A DNA stretch of 5,715 bases from Candidatus Endoriftia persephone str. Hot96_1+Hot96_2. GTDB lineage: Bacteria > Pseudomonadota > Gammaproteobacteria > Chromatiales > Chromatiaceae. The DNA lies in the NCBI GenBank assembly GCA_000168735.1, contig AASF01002110.1, forward strand, positions 1 through 5,715, given 5' to 3'. How positions within the stretch are numbered: the first letter of the stretch is position 1; each line of letters starts with the position of its first letter. Positions 1-5,710 of this stretch are shown here, piece by piece. The notes beneath the pieces are model-generated. The model saw only the letters and a list, made by a program, of their open reading frames with translations, was not told where the DNA came from and ran no database searches. A program made the translations under genes and the position numbers.

Positions 1-12
1 CGAATCGCCCTT
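1..12. other. Probable cloning-vector remnant (TOPO-type junction), left end
   Basis: The first twelve bases, CGAATCGCCCTT, match the familiar EcoRI/topoisomerase junction of TOPO cloning vectors (CGAATTCGCCCTT) except for one missing T. The next four bases are GATC, and the right end of the window mirrors this arrangement. The match is seen in the sequence; the vector assignment comes from general knowledge of these plasmids. The bases should not be treated as genomic. Confidence 0.8.
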
Positions 13-13
13 G

Positions 14-393
14 ATCAAATTCACAGCACTGCAACACCTCATCACCTGCGAAAACTGGCAAGCCCTGCTGCTGGCTCCCGTGCTTGGGCGCACAGCACTG
101 GTGCTGCTATTCCTCACTACGCCCTATGTCCGGTCAAACGGCCTTGGAAGCCTGCTCTCAGGCCATTTGCCCCCGCCGCGTGAGCCTAGTCGTGACTCTT
201 TCCACTCTGGCTGCGGTTCCCGATCTTTATTGGCATCCCAGGGTTTTGGCTGCTGTTTACCATGGCGGGCATATTCTTTCTGCTACGCACTCTCATGCTG
301 AGGCGAATCGGCGGTACCACCGGCGACACCGCCGGGGCGTTGGTTGAGATTACCGAAACAATGATGCTGCTTACTGCAGCCCTGATGGCATGA
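14..393 (+). CDS. cobS: Adenosylcobinamide-GDP ribazoletransferase (cobalamin synthase), C-terminal part
   Basis: CobS is an inner-membrane enzyme that joins adenosylcobinamide-GDP and alpha-ribazole (or its phosphate) in the last steps of cobalamin assembly. Only the C-terminal half, about 125 residues, is present; the family is usually about 250 residues and the clone end removes the rest. Visible family features are the KFTALQHL start of the fragment, a hydrophobic stretch ending LLLAPVLGRTALVLLFLTTPYVR, and the C-terminal signature RRIGGTTGDTAGALVEITET followed by a last hydrophobic helix and TGA at 391-393. The reading needs two frame changes: an extra C in the C-run at 170-174 (restoring HLPRRVSLVV) and an extra C near 238-240 (restoring YWHPGFWLLFTMAG). 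Both look like sequencing errors. The gene converges on the lipoprotein gene, with 30 bases between the stops. No terminator is evident there. The 5' region, including any cobalamin riboswitch, lies outside the window. Confidence 0.88.
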
Positions 394-423
394 CTATTTT
401 TCCCGAAAGCAGCCTGTTCACGG

Positions 424-1171
424 CTAAAGAACGATAATCGCCTCTTTGGAGTAGCCCGACTCCTGGCCATCCTTGTCCACCACTGTCACCGCAAAGAAGT
501 GGCTGCCCAAATCCGCCAGCTCGATCTCGAACACGGTCTCTAGGTTTGGAACCCAGTGGCGATCCGGATAGTCGCCGGAGTTGAGCCCGTGGTAGACATA
601 GTAACCTGTGACGTCGTCGCTCTTCTCAATCGACCAGGAGAGTCGCACCGGGTAGCTGCACTCACCCGCCTGTGCGTCACAGGGAGACACGGATATCAAC
701 CAGCGCCGATGCAATCTCGCCGTTCTCGTCCTCAATCTGATAGACGAAGGAATCGCTCCCTTCAAAACCCGCATGCGGACTGTAGATCACCGAGCCATTG
801 GCCTCGACGACCAGCTCCCCGGCATTCGGCCAGCTGATAATGTCGAGCCTGACAATCTCAGCATCGGGAGAGTTGTCATTTTCCAGCACCGGAATCACCA
901 CATTGGCGTTCTTCGTCGTTGAAACAAAGTCGGGGTTGGCCTCAGGCGCACTTTTCTCCACCACCGGGGTGCTAATCTCAACAGGATTGGACGTCACCGT
1001 GCTGACGCCGGACTCTCCAACAAAGCTGTTGTCCACAGCCTGAGTATCGATAACGCTGCTGTTAGAAGTGGATACGCTCTGCAGGGTTACACTATCGGTC
1101 CCACAGCCCGTCAGTGCGGTGGCGGCCAGCAGGCTGAGTGCAAAAAACGTGTTGTACGAGTAGCTTGACAT
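424..1171 (-). CDS. Predicted lipoprotein with cadherin/Ig-like and fibronectin-III-like domains
   Basis: The protein is probably exported and lipid-anchored. Residues 1-22 form a signal peptide ending in the lipobox L-T-G-C (Cys23 lipidated), followed by Gly, which by the enterobacterial sorting rule favours the outer membrane. Residues 24-78 are a Ser/Thr/Val-rich linker. Residues 79-162 resemble bacterial cadherin-like/Ig repeats: they carry VIPVLENDNSPD, then NAGELVVEANGSVIYSPHAGF and DSFVYQIEDENGE. The last 75 residues resemble a fibronectin type III domain (PVRLSWSIEKSDDVTGYYVY through FFAVTVVDKDGQESGYSKE). The two halves lie in different frames. Removing one G from the GGG at 682-684 joins them as DIRVS-CDAQAGECSYPVRLSW and gives 248 residues. 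The start at 1171 has an AGGAAACC ribosome site directly upstream. No enzymatic motif is visible. A surface-binding or structural role is likely from the architecture, but the partner is unknown. A true stop after residue 164 is the alternative. Confidence 0.72.
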
Positions 1172-1248
1172 GGTTTCCTGTTGCTCCGGTTGGTCACTGT
1201 CAGGAAGCTTACTCTGCTGCAGGAATAAGTATCGTGACCGAGCAGTCG

Positions 1249-1269
1249 GAACCCGGGGGAACCCGGTTC
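1249..1269. repeat. Small hairpin / repeated GGAACCCGG between marC-family gene and lipoprotein gene
   Basis: GAACC at 1249-1253 pairs with GGTTC at 1265-1269, and GGG at 1255-1257 pairs with CCC at 1262-1264 around a GGAA loop, with one unpaired C (1254). The same stretch can be read as two copies of GGAACCCGG separated by one G (1248-1256 and 1258-1266). It lies between the stop of the MarC-family gene and the start of the lipoprotein gene, both read leftward. It could attenuate or end the upstream transcript, but no run of T follows on the minus strand, so it does not look like a standard terminator. Confidence 0.35.
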
Positions 1270-1334
1270 ACACTTCATCCACCTTTGCGCTTAAACTGTG
1301 ATTTCAGACACTTACCAGCCGCTGATGAACATCA

Positions 1335-1931
1335 TCAAGTGCAACAGGAAAGATAGTCACTGACCCCGTCGAGCAGAAACTGCACAGCCAGGGGCGATCA
1401 GGATCATGCCCATGAGTCGCGCAATCGCCTCCAGCCCCCGCACGGGGAGAACACCCGATAGAGAAAGGTCGAGGCCAGCAAAATAGTAGAAGTCGCCAAC
1501 CAGGCGAGTAGTGCCGCAATTAATAGTGTGCCACGGGCGTCAGGTTCCGTGGCGGTAAATACCAGCAATACCGCCAGCAGCGAAGGACCGGCGATAAGCG
1601 GCACTGCCAGAGGCACCAGCAGCGGTTCATCCTCGAACTCATCATCCGCTGCCGCCTCCTTCTCAGGAAACACCAACCGCAAGGCGATCAGAAACAGAAT
1701 GGCGCCACTGGCGATGGTTACCGCCGCCCGGCTCAAACCAAACAGGCTCATCACTGTCCCGCCAAAAAAGACAAACAGCAGGATCACCACTAGGGCCAGC
1801 AGCAGCTCCCGCGCCAGCACCACCCGGCGCCGCTCTTCCGTCACCCGCGCCAGGATCGACAGAAACACCGGGATATTGCCGAACGGGTCCATGATCAGAA
1901 ACAGGGTAATCGCTATCGATAGAATCTCCAT
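1335..1931 (-). CDS. MarC-family integral membrane protein
   Basis: This is an inner-membrane protein of the MarC/UPF0056 family, whose molecular function is not settled; the old link to multiple antibiotic resistance was not upheld. Family features are the N-terminal LFLIMDPFGNIPVFL (about residues 10-24), the hydrophobic blocks LLLALVVILLFVFFGG and ASGAILFLIALRLVFP, an acidic cytoplasmic-type loop (DDEFEDEP), and the typical VPLAVPLIAGPS (106-117). About six membrane helices are expected. The ATG at 1931 is chosen because it puts MEILSIAITLFLIMDP at the normal family N-terminus; a GTG at 1949 is possible. AGGTGAG at 1945-1951 is the nearest ribosome-site candidate, with a rather long spacing of 13. 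Near the C-terminus a base is missing at about 1444-1454 and one is extra in GGGG at 1391-1394. Correcting both gives GLEAIARLMGMILIALAVQF then LLDGVSDYL and a stop at 1335, for about 198 residues, normal for the family. Confidence 0.88.
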
Positions 1932-2071
1932 CGCCCCGGCACAGCTCACCTACTATTTGGCTCAGCAAGTCGCCAAGCATACGCTGAACACTTTCTCTAT
2001 ATAGTGGTTCAATATCAGCTGGATGACAGCCAGCCGTAGGATGCTCTAGAGAGACACAACCAGCTGGTGGA

Positions 2072-2100
2072 TTGACTAAAATTCCAATAGGGGAATTGTT
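2072..2100 (+). promoter_or_regulatory. Putative sigma-70-type promoter for the small plus-strand gene
   Basis: TTGACT at 2072-2077 is a good -35 match. A 17-base spacer leads to ATTGTT at 2095-2100, which is only a weak -10 match. The spacer and the first bases of the -10 are occupied by the inverted repeat at 2080-2097. On the other strand, CTATATAG at 1997-2004 is a possible -10 for the divergent MarC-family gene, but no matching -35 is visible. Otherwise the 206-base intergenic region shows no gene. Confidence 0.35.
2080..2097. promoter_or_regulatory. Inverted repeat AATTCC-N6-GGAATT, possible operator
   Basis: AATTCC at 2080-2085 and GGAATT at 2092-2097 form a perfect six-base inverted repeat separated by AATAGG. 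It sits between the putative -35 and -10 of the plus-strand gene, the classic place for a repressor site. The centre-to-centre distance of 12 bases is about one DNA turn, which fits a dimeric regulator. No known regulator is recognised from the half-site. Confidence 0.4.
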
Positions 2101-2125
2101 CGCAACCAGCCCGTTGCCTATCAAG

Positions 2126-2131
2126 AGGAGG
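2126..2131 (+). promoter_or_regulatory. Consensus ribosome binding site AGGAGG
   Basis: A perfect AGGAGG lies six bases before the ATG at 2138. It settles the start of the small plus-strand gene, whose frame is otherwise open from upstream (2072), and predicts efficient translation. Confidence 0.85.
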
Positions 2132-2137
2132 TCGACC

Positions 2138-2435
2138 ATGAAAGCTGCCATGTTATTCACCGGAAGTGGACCTATTGTGATTCTCACCTCGTACGCCTCA
2201 CTGGAGGACCCAGCATTGCTGAAGCGACTGGATGGCAAGGGGATCAGCAAATTCCTCGCCTTTGATGTACCAATCGAGATGGCGGAGGCCCGCTACGGCG
2301 GTCATTTCCAGAACGTACTGCACAACCTGCACGAGAGCGATGACCCTGAGGGTTCTGGACTACAACGGCCAACGTGCAATGCAGTTGTTTAGTTTCAAGG
2401 AGTTGGGAGAGCCCGTCTACCACGAGGCCGCATAA
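2138..2435 (+). CDS. Small conserved-looking protein of unknown function (about 98 aa)
   Basis: This small soluble protein has no signal peptide or membrane segment. It begins MKAAMLFTGSGPIVILTSY and contains LLKRLDGKGISKFLAFDVP and AEARYGGHFQNVLHNLHESDD. The frame then breaks in the CCC at 2344-2346. With one C removed it continues LRVLDYNGQRAMQLFSFKEL, GEPVYHEAA and stops at 2433-2435. The continuous sense on both sides of the break argues that the gene is whole. The pattern looks like a short conserved family seen in proteobacteria, often labelled only as a cytosolic or hypothetical protein, but no function can be given. Start and expression signals are strong (AGGAGG at six bases). The gene is monocistronic, divergent from the MarC-family gene and convergent with the diiron-protein gene. 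Confidence 0.72.
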
Positions 2436-2451
2436 CGCGGAGAAACTTCTA

Positions 2452-2472
2452 GGGCCCAGATCAGTTGGGCCC
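2452..2472. terminator. Hairpin between convergent genes, possible bidirectional terminator
   Basis: GGGCCCA at 2452-2458 and TGGGCCC at 2466-2472 form a seven-pair GC-rich stem with a seven-base loop. It lies 16 bases after the plus-strand stop, and its loop contains the minus-strand stop codon (2461-2463). Neither side has a proper T-run (GTTCTCC on plus, TAGAAGTTTC on minus), so termination in both directions is plausible from position but not certain. Confidence 0.5.
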
Positions 2473-3008
2473 GTTCTCCTGCTGACCCGCCCATAAACGG
2501 GCTAGACCGCCGCCGCTGTGCACGACTTCGTAATAGAGCTTTTCCAGCTCATTCTTGTGCTGGGTTTCTTCGTTGGCGAGAAACGCCAAACAGCTCTTTG
2601 ATTGGGCCGGAGTTGCTGTTGTCAGCCAATGAGCGGTATTGCTCCATAGCGGCATGCTCACGGCCGAGCGCATACTGGAGTACCGACTGGTCGTCCGGTT
2701 TCGCCCCCAGGTCGGGAAGCTGGATGGCATCCGAAAACCTGTGATCACTGGCCGGCGTCTTCATCTTTATCTTAAGCTGCTGCTCGATATCGGGTCGGGA
2801 GCGCAGCTCACAGAAGAGATCGTAGTGGCGCTGCTCCTCCTCCGCCAACTCCTCAACCAGCCAGCGAATCTGCTTGCTCACCTTGGGGATCAGATCGCGA
2901 TAGAAGTCTCGTGCCGTTCGTTCAAACTCGATGGCGACAGCCAGGATCTCATCCAGGCTCTTCTGTGACTTCAGTCTGTCGTGACCCGGAGGCGTTGCCC
3001 TCACTCAT
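2461..3008 (-). CDS. Rubrerythrin-like diiron (ferritin-like) protein without rubredoxin domain
   Basis: The protein is a predicted four-helix-bundle diiron protein. It shows the two halves of the ferritin-like/rubrerythrin pattern: ExxAxxFY (E29, EFERTARDFY) with EEEQRH (E58, H61), then ExxAxxxY (E117, REHAAMEQY) with EETQH (E147, H150). There is no C-terminal rubredoxin domain, so it is not a classical rubrerythrin. Family members reduce peroxide or handle iron or oxygen stress; the role here is inferred. Two single-base breaks are bridged. An extra C at 2586-2587 restores KELFAFLANEETQHKNELEK. A probable extra C in 2985-2987 joins the ATG at 3008 (MSEGNASG-HDRLKSQKS), giving about 181 residues. 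The ATG is preferred because AAGGAG (3019-3024) stands ten bases upstream; a GTG at 3004 avoids the second correction and gives 180 residues. The start overlaps the end of the flavoprotein gene, which suggests translational coupling. It is the last gene of the leftward operon. Confidence 0.82.
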
Positions 3009-4380
3009 GATCCGCCCTCTCCTTCAAATTCAGCCAGCCGTCGATGCTGGCCGCAATTCGGTGTCCATCCGCCACCGCGTGCACCACGTCCGGTCCGTTG
3101 ACACAGTCGCCAGCGGCCCAGAACCCATCCACTGAGGTACGAACGTTTTCATCCACCTGGATACGTCCCCGGTTCCACGCCAACTGTTCGGTCAGCGCAT
3201 CACCCAACAGACTGACATCCGCCATCTGGCCGATCGCCTCGACCACCATCTCACCGGGGTGGAGCTGTTCGTCAGACTCGTCATAACTGGGGGCGAAGCG
3301 TCCCTGCTCATCGAAGATGGAGCGCACCCGCCAGCTTTTCAGCCCCTTCAGTTCGTCCTCCTCCACCACAAACTCCTGGGGGCCGCGGGCGTCGAGAATC
3401 TCGATCCCCTCCTCATGGCACTCCTTGATCTCCACCGGATCGGCCAGGAAGTGGGCCTGATCCTCCAGCGCGGTGACCGTCACCTGCACCTCGCCAAACT
3501 GCTGCTTCTGCAGTCGGGCCAAAGAGCGGGCAATATCCATCGCCACGTTGCCGCCACCAATCACCACCGCCTGTCGCGGCAGCTCGAACGGCTGCTCGTC
3601 GGTGATGGCACGCAACAGCTCCACCGCTTTCTTCACCTGGGCATGGTCGCTGCCTGGAATACGGGTGGAACGCCCCAGGTGCAGGCCGATAGCCAGTGCC
3701 ACAGCGTCGTAATCTCGCTGCAGCTGCGGCATGCTGATGTCGACCCCAACCTGGGTGTTGCACTCGATCTTCACCCCCAGGGAGGTGATGACGTCGATGT
3801 CCCGATCCAGCATATCGTAGGGAAGCCGGTACTCCGGGATGCCGTAGCGGGTCATACCGCCCGGCTTCTCCCGCGCCTCGAACACGGTGACCTCGTGCCC
3901 CTTGCATGCCAGGTCATAGGCGGCGGTGAGCCCGGCGGGGCCGGCGCCGATGATAGCGATACGGTGACCGGTCAGGTAGTCGACCTTGCCCTCGGCAGCG
4001 ATCGCCTTGACGCGCGCATGGCCCACCGCATCCATGGCGTAGCGTTTGAGCCAGCGGATCGCCACCGGGTCGCCGCGGCGACCGATGGAAGCAGGCGCTC
4101 TCAACAAACGGCGGGTGCAGACCCCGGGCCGCAGACGTGGGAGAAGGGGTTGGAGCGGTAAATCCAAGCGTACTGCGCCTTCCAGATCCTCCTGCCAGAT
4201 GGCGCGGATGTACTCCGGCGCATCCATATGGGTCGGACAAGCATCGTGGCACATCCCACACTGCACAGCAGCGGGAGGCACTTTCCAAGCACACGCACTG
4301 CTGCAAGGGGTAAAACCGGCAACAATCTCCGTCAGAAATTCGTCGAGTGCGGTTGCGTCACGGCATCCAGCGTCCGCCAT
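3001..4380 (-). CDS. GltD/NfnB-like NAD(P)H-dependent FAD/iron-sulfur oxidoreductase
   Basis: The protein resembles the small subunit of glutamate synthase and related electron-transfer flavoproteins (NfnB/SudA type), moving electrons between NAD(P)H, FAD and iron-sulfur centres. About 459 residues fits the family. The N-terminal iron-sulfur domain shows CGMCHDACPTHMDAPEYI (C41, C44, C48). FAD binding is seen at GAGPAG (145-150) and GGMTRYGIPEYRLP, nucleotide binding at VVIGGGNVAMDIA (about 272-283), and the second FAD motif at DGFWAAGDC (about 418-426). Bases 4090-4167 are out of frame: with six surplus bases removed they read IYRSNPFSHVCGRVCTRRCE then SACSIGRRGDPVAIRW, recovering the second cysteine group. 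The total frame is restored, so the reading frame stays open across the error. No glutamate synthase large subunit lies next to it, so glutamate synthesis is unlikely. The context points to service with the adjoining Nuo-like subunits. The start is uncertain: ATG 4380 is used, while an ATG at 4366 with one base removed (MRDATALDEF) is also attractive. Confidence 0.88.
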   Translation of the reverse strand: MADAGCRDATALDEFLTEIVAGFTPCSSACAWKVPPAAVQCGMCHDACPTHMDAPEYIRAIWQEDLEGAVRLDLPLQPLLPRLRPGVCTRRLLRAPASIGRRGDPVAIRWLKRYAMDAVGHARVKAIAAEGKVDYLTGHRIAIIGAGPAGLTAAYDLACKGHEVTVFEAREKPGGMTRYGIPEYRLPYDMLDRDIDVITSLGVKIECNTQVGVDISMPQLQRDYDAVALAIGLHLGRSTRIPGSDHAQVKKAVELLRAITDEQPFELPRQAVVIGGGNVAMDIARSLARLQKQQFGEVQVTVTALEDQAHFLADPVEIKECHEEGIEILDARGPQEFVVEEDELKGLKSWRVRSIFDEQGRFAPSYDESDEQLHPGEMVVEAIGQMADVSLLGDALTEQLAWNRGRIQVDENVRTSVDGFWAAGDCVNGPDVVHAVADGHRIAASIDGWLNLKERADHE

Positions 4381-4870
4381 CGGCTTGGCGTTCCAGGTCC
4401 AGCAGGTCGGAGTCATCGGTTTTGGTCCAACCCTGACCATGGAACTCACCATGAATGCCCGATCTCATCGGGCGAGGATGAAGTAGCTGTCGAATCTGCG
4501 CGCTGGGTGCTAGGTATGCACATACTCCGCGGGAGAGAGTGATCGCCCCCGGTGGGACTAGATATCGACACAGAGCGCCGCCCCAGCAGCAGCGGCCATA
4601 GTCGATAGCCGGGCGCAGGTTGCGGATGCCCTGCACCGGATCCTCCCGCAGATGCGGCACCTTGACCATGGTGATGGCGGCGTTGTCACACACTTTCTGG
4701 CAGGAGCTGCAGCCGATGCACTTTTCGTGATCGTTGAGGTGGAAGCCGCGATAGTTCTCCGCTGCTGGCCGCGGCTCGAGCGGCTCTGTCACCGGCTTGC
4801 GGGCGAAGAACTGCAGACTCTTCAGCGGATTGAGGATACTGCCCTTATCCTTATAGTCGATGTCGGACAT
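4358..4870 (-). CDS. nuoI: NuoI-like 2x[4Fe-4S] ferredoxin subunit
   Basis: The protein resembles the NuoI/TYKY subunit of complex I and related membrane-bound hydrogenases, which carries electrons through two [4Fe-4S] clusters toward the quinone site. The N-terminus (LKSLQFFARKPVTEPLEPRP then YRGFHLNDHEKC) has the usual NuoI build. Cluster one is C51-x2-C54-x2-C57-x3-C61, ending CD where CP is common. Cluster two is damaged in the read (4540-4590): CCWGGALC in one frame and LCVDI in the next, followed by PPGAITLSR, which together suggest a normal RCCWxALCVDICPPGAI. A second scrambled stretch follows (about 4430-4525, with EYVHT and FDSYFILA visible in other frames) before the frame returns at GIHGEFHGQGWTKTDDSDLL. 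The ATG overlaps the nuoD stop as TGATG, and GGAGG at 4881-4885 precedes it by ten bases. The stop at 4358-4360 overlaps the start region of the flavoprotein gene. About 170 residues. Confidence 0.83.
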   Translation of the reverse strand: MSDIDYKDKGSILNPLKSLQFFARKPVTEPLEPRPAAENYRGFHLNDHEKCIGCSSCQKVCDNAAITMVKVPHLREDPVQGIRNLRPAIDYGRCCWGGALCRYLVPPGAITLSRGVCAYLAPSAQIRQLLHPRPMRSGIHGEFHGQGWTKTDDSDLLDLERQADGGRWMP

Positions 4871-5710
4871 CAGCGGTCGACCTCCGGTGGACAGGCGTCC
4901 AGCGAGAACATGGTCTGTGCCACGTCCTCGATACGCGAGCCCACAGCGAGTTTTTCCAGCACCTGCACCGCATGCATGGATGATGGCCCACGCACATGCA
5001 CCCGGTAGGGTTTAGGGCCGCCATTGGAGACCACGAAGTAGCCGAGCTCACCCTTGGAGGATTCGACCCGGCTGTAGGTCTCCCCCGCCGGCACGTTCCA
5101 CGCCAGGGGATTGGGAATCGGCGCACGGAGCGGCCCTTTGATGTCAGGCAGCGCCCGCAACCACCTGGCGCAGGATGCCGGATGCTCTGCTGCAGCTCGG
5201 CGCGGCGCGGCGCACCAGGGTGCGGGCCCAGGCGTCCCCCGCATCTTGCGTGGGGATCTCGAAGTCGATCTGATCGTAGATCAGGTAAGGGTCATCTCTG
5301 CGCACATCGAAGGCCAGGCCGGTGGCGCGCAGGTTGGGTCCGGTCACCCCCCACTCCAGGGCCTGCTCCTGGCTCATCACCCCAACCCCCTTAGGCGCGC
5401 TGCACAAACACCTGGTTGGTGAAGAAGAGGTTGTCGTAGTCGGGCAGGCGCGACTCGATGTAATCGAGGGTATCGGCGAGGCGTTTGAGATACCCGGTCG
5501 GCAGTTCCCTGCGCACCCCTACCCGGGGATGTTGTAGATGCTGTAGACCCGGCCGCCGGTGAACTCCTCAAACAGATCGAGCAGAAGGTCACGGGTCCGC
5601 CACCCCCCAATTACATGGTGCTGTACATGCCCGGTGGTGGCCGCATGGCCGCCGAAGGTAAAGAGACTGCGCGGCGATGCGCGACAGCTCCGAACTGCAT
5701 CACGCGGATC
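4870..5710 (-). CDS. nuoD: NuoD-like (49-kDa) subunit of NADH:quinone oxidoreductase, 5' end missing
   Basis: NuoD is the peripheral-arm subunit of complex I that forms the quinone pocket with NuoB; it is related to the large subunit of NiFe hydrogenases. Roughly 275 C-terminal residues are present. Readable in pieces across three frames are IRVMQFELSRIAA, LLLDLFEEFTGGRVYSIYNI, RRELPTGYLKRLADTLDYIE, FFTNQVFVQRA, GVGVMSQEQALEWGVTGPNL followed by RATGLAFDVRRDDPY, then LPDIKGPLRAPIPNPLAWNV and PYRVHVRGPSSMHAVQVLEK. The end, SLDACPPEVDR, keeps the EVDR ending of NuoD and has no DPCxxC nickel motif, so this is Nuo-type and not a hydrogenase. Frame breaks appear near 5670-5695, 5605, 5593-5595, 5520, 5393 and 5180-5225; several are extra bases in short runs. 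The N-terminal catalytic part lies beyond the clone end. An alternative is the D half of a fused NuoCD. Confidence 0.85.

Noticed and set aside
186..470. 94-codon minus-strand open frame over cobS
   Set aside because: It is antisense to the clear CobS C-terminal signature.
1528..2004. 158-codon plus-strand open frame
   Set aside because: It is antisense to the MarC-family gene; its Ser/Arg/Ala-rich product is typical of a shadow frame.
1663..2250. 195-codon minus-strand open frame
   Set aside because: It overlaps the MarC-family gene in another frame, crosses the divergent promoter region and runs antisense to the small gene; no coherent protein.
3259..4161. 300-codon open frame on the plus strand
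   Set aside because: It lies wholly antisense to the GltD-like flavoprotein, whose FAD and nucleotide motifs are clear. Its own product is His/Leu/Gln-rich with no family character.
3001..4380. True glutamate synthase small subunit (gltD)
   Set aside because: No gltB neighbour, and it sits in an operon with NuoD/NuoI-like genes; only the fold is shared.
13..5710. Multiple pseudogenes or programmed frameshifts
   Set aside because: No slippery-site plus pseudoknot pattern was seen. Breaks occur in all genes and mostly fit one-base miscounts in short runs, so sequencing error is preferred.
4870..5710. NiFe hydrogenase large subunit
   Set aside because: The C-terminus lacks DPCxxC/H and keeps the NuoD-type EVDR ending.
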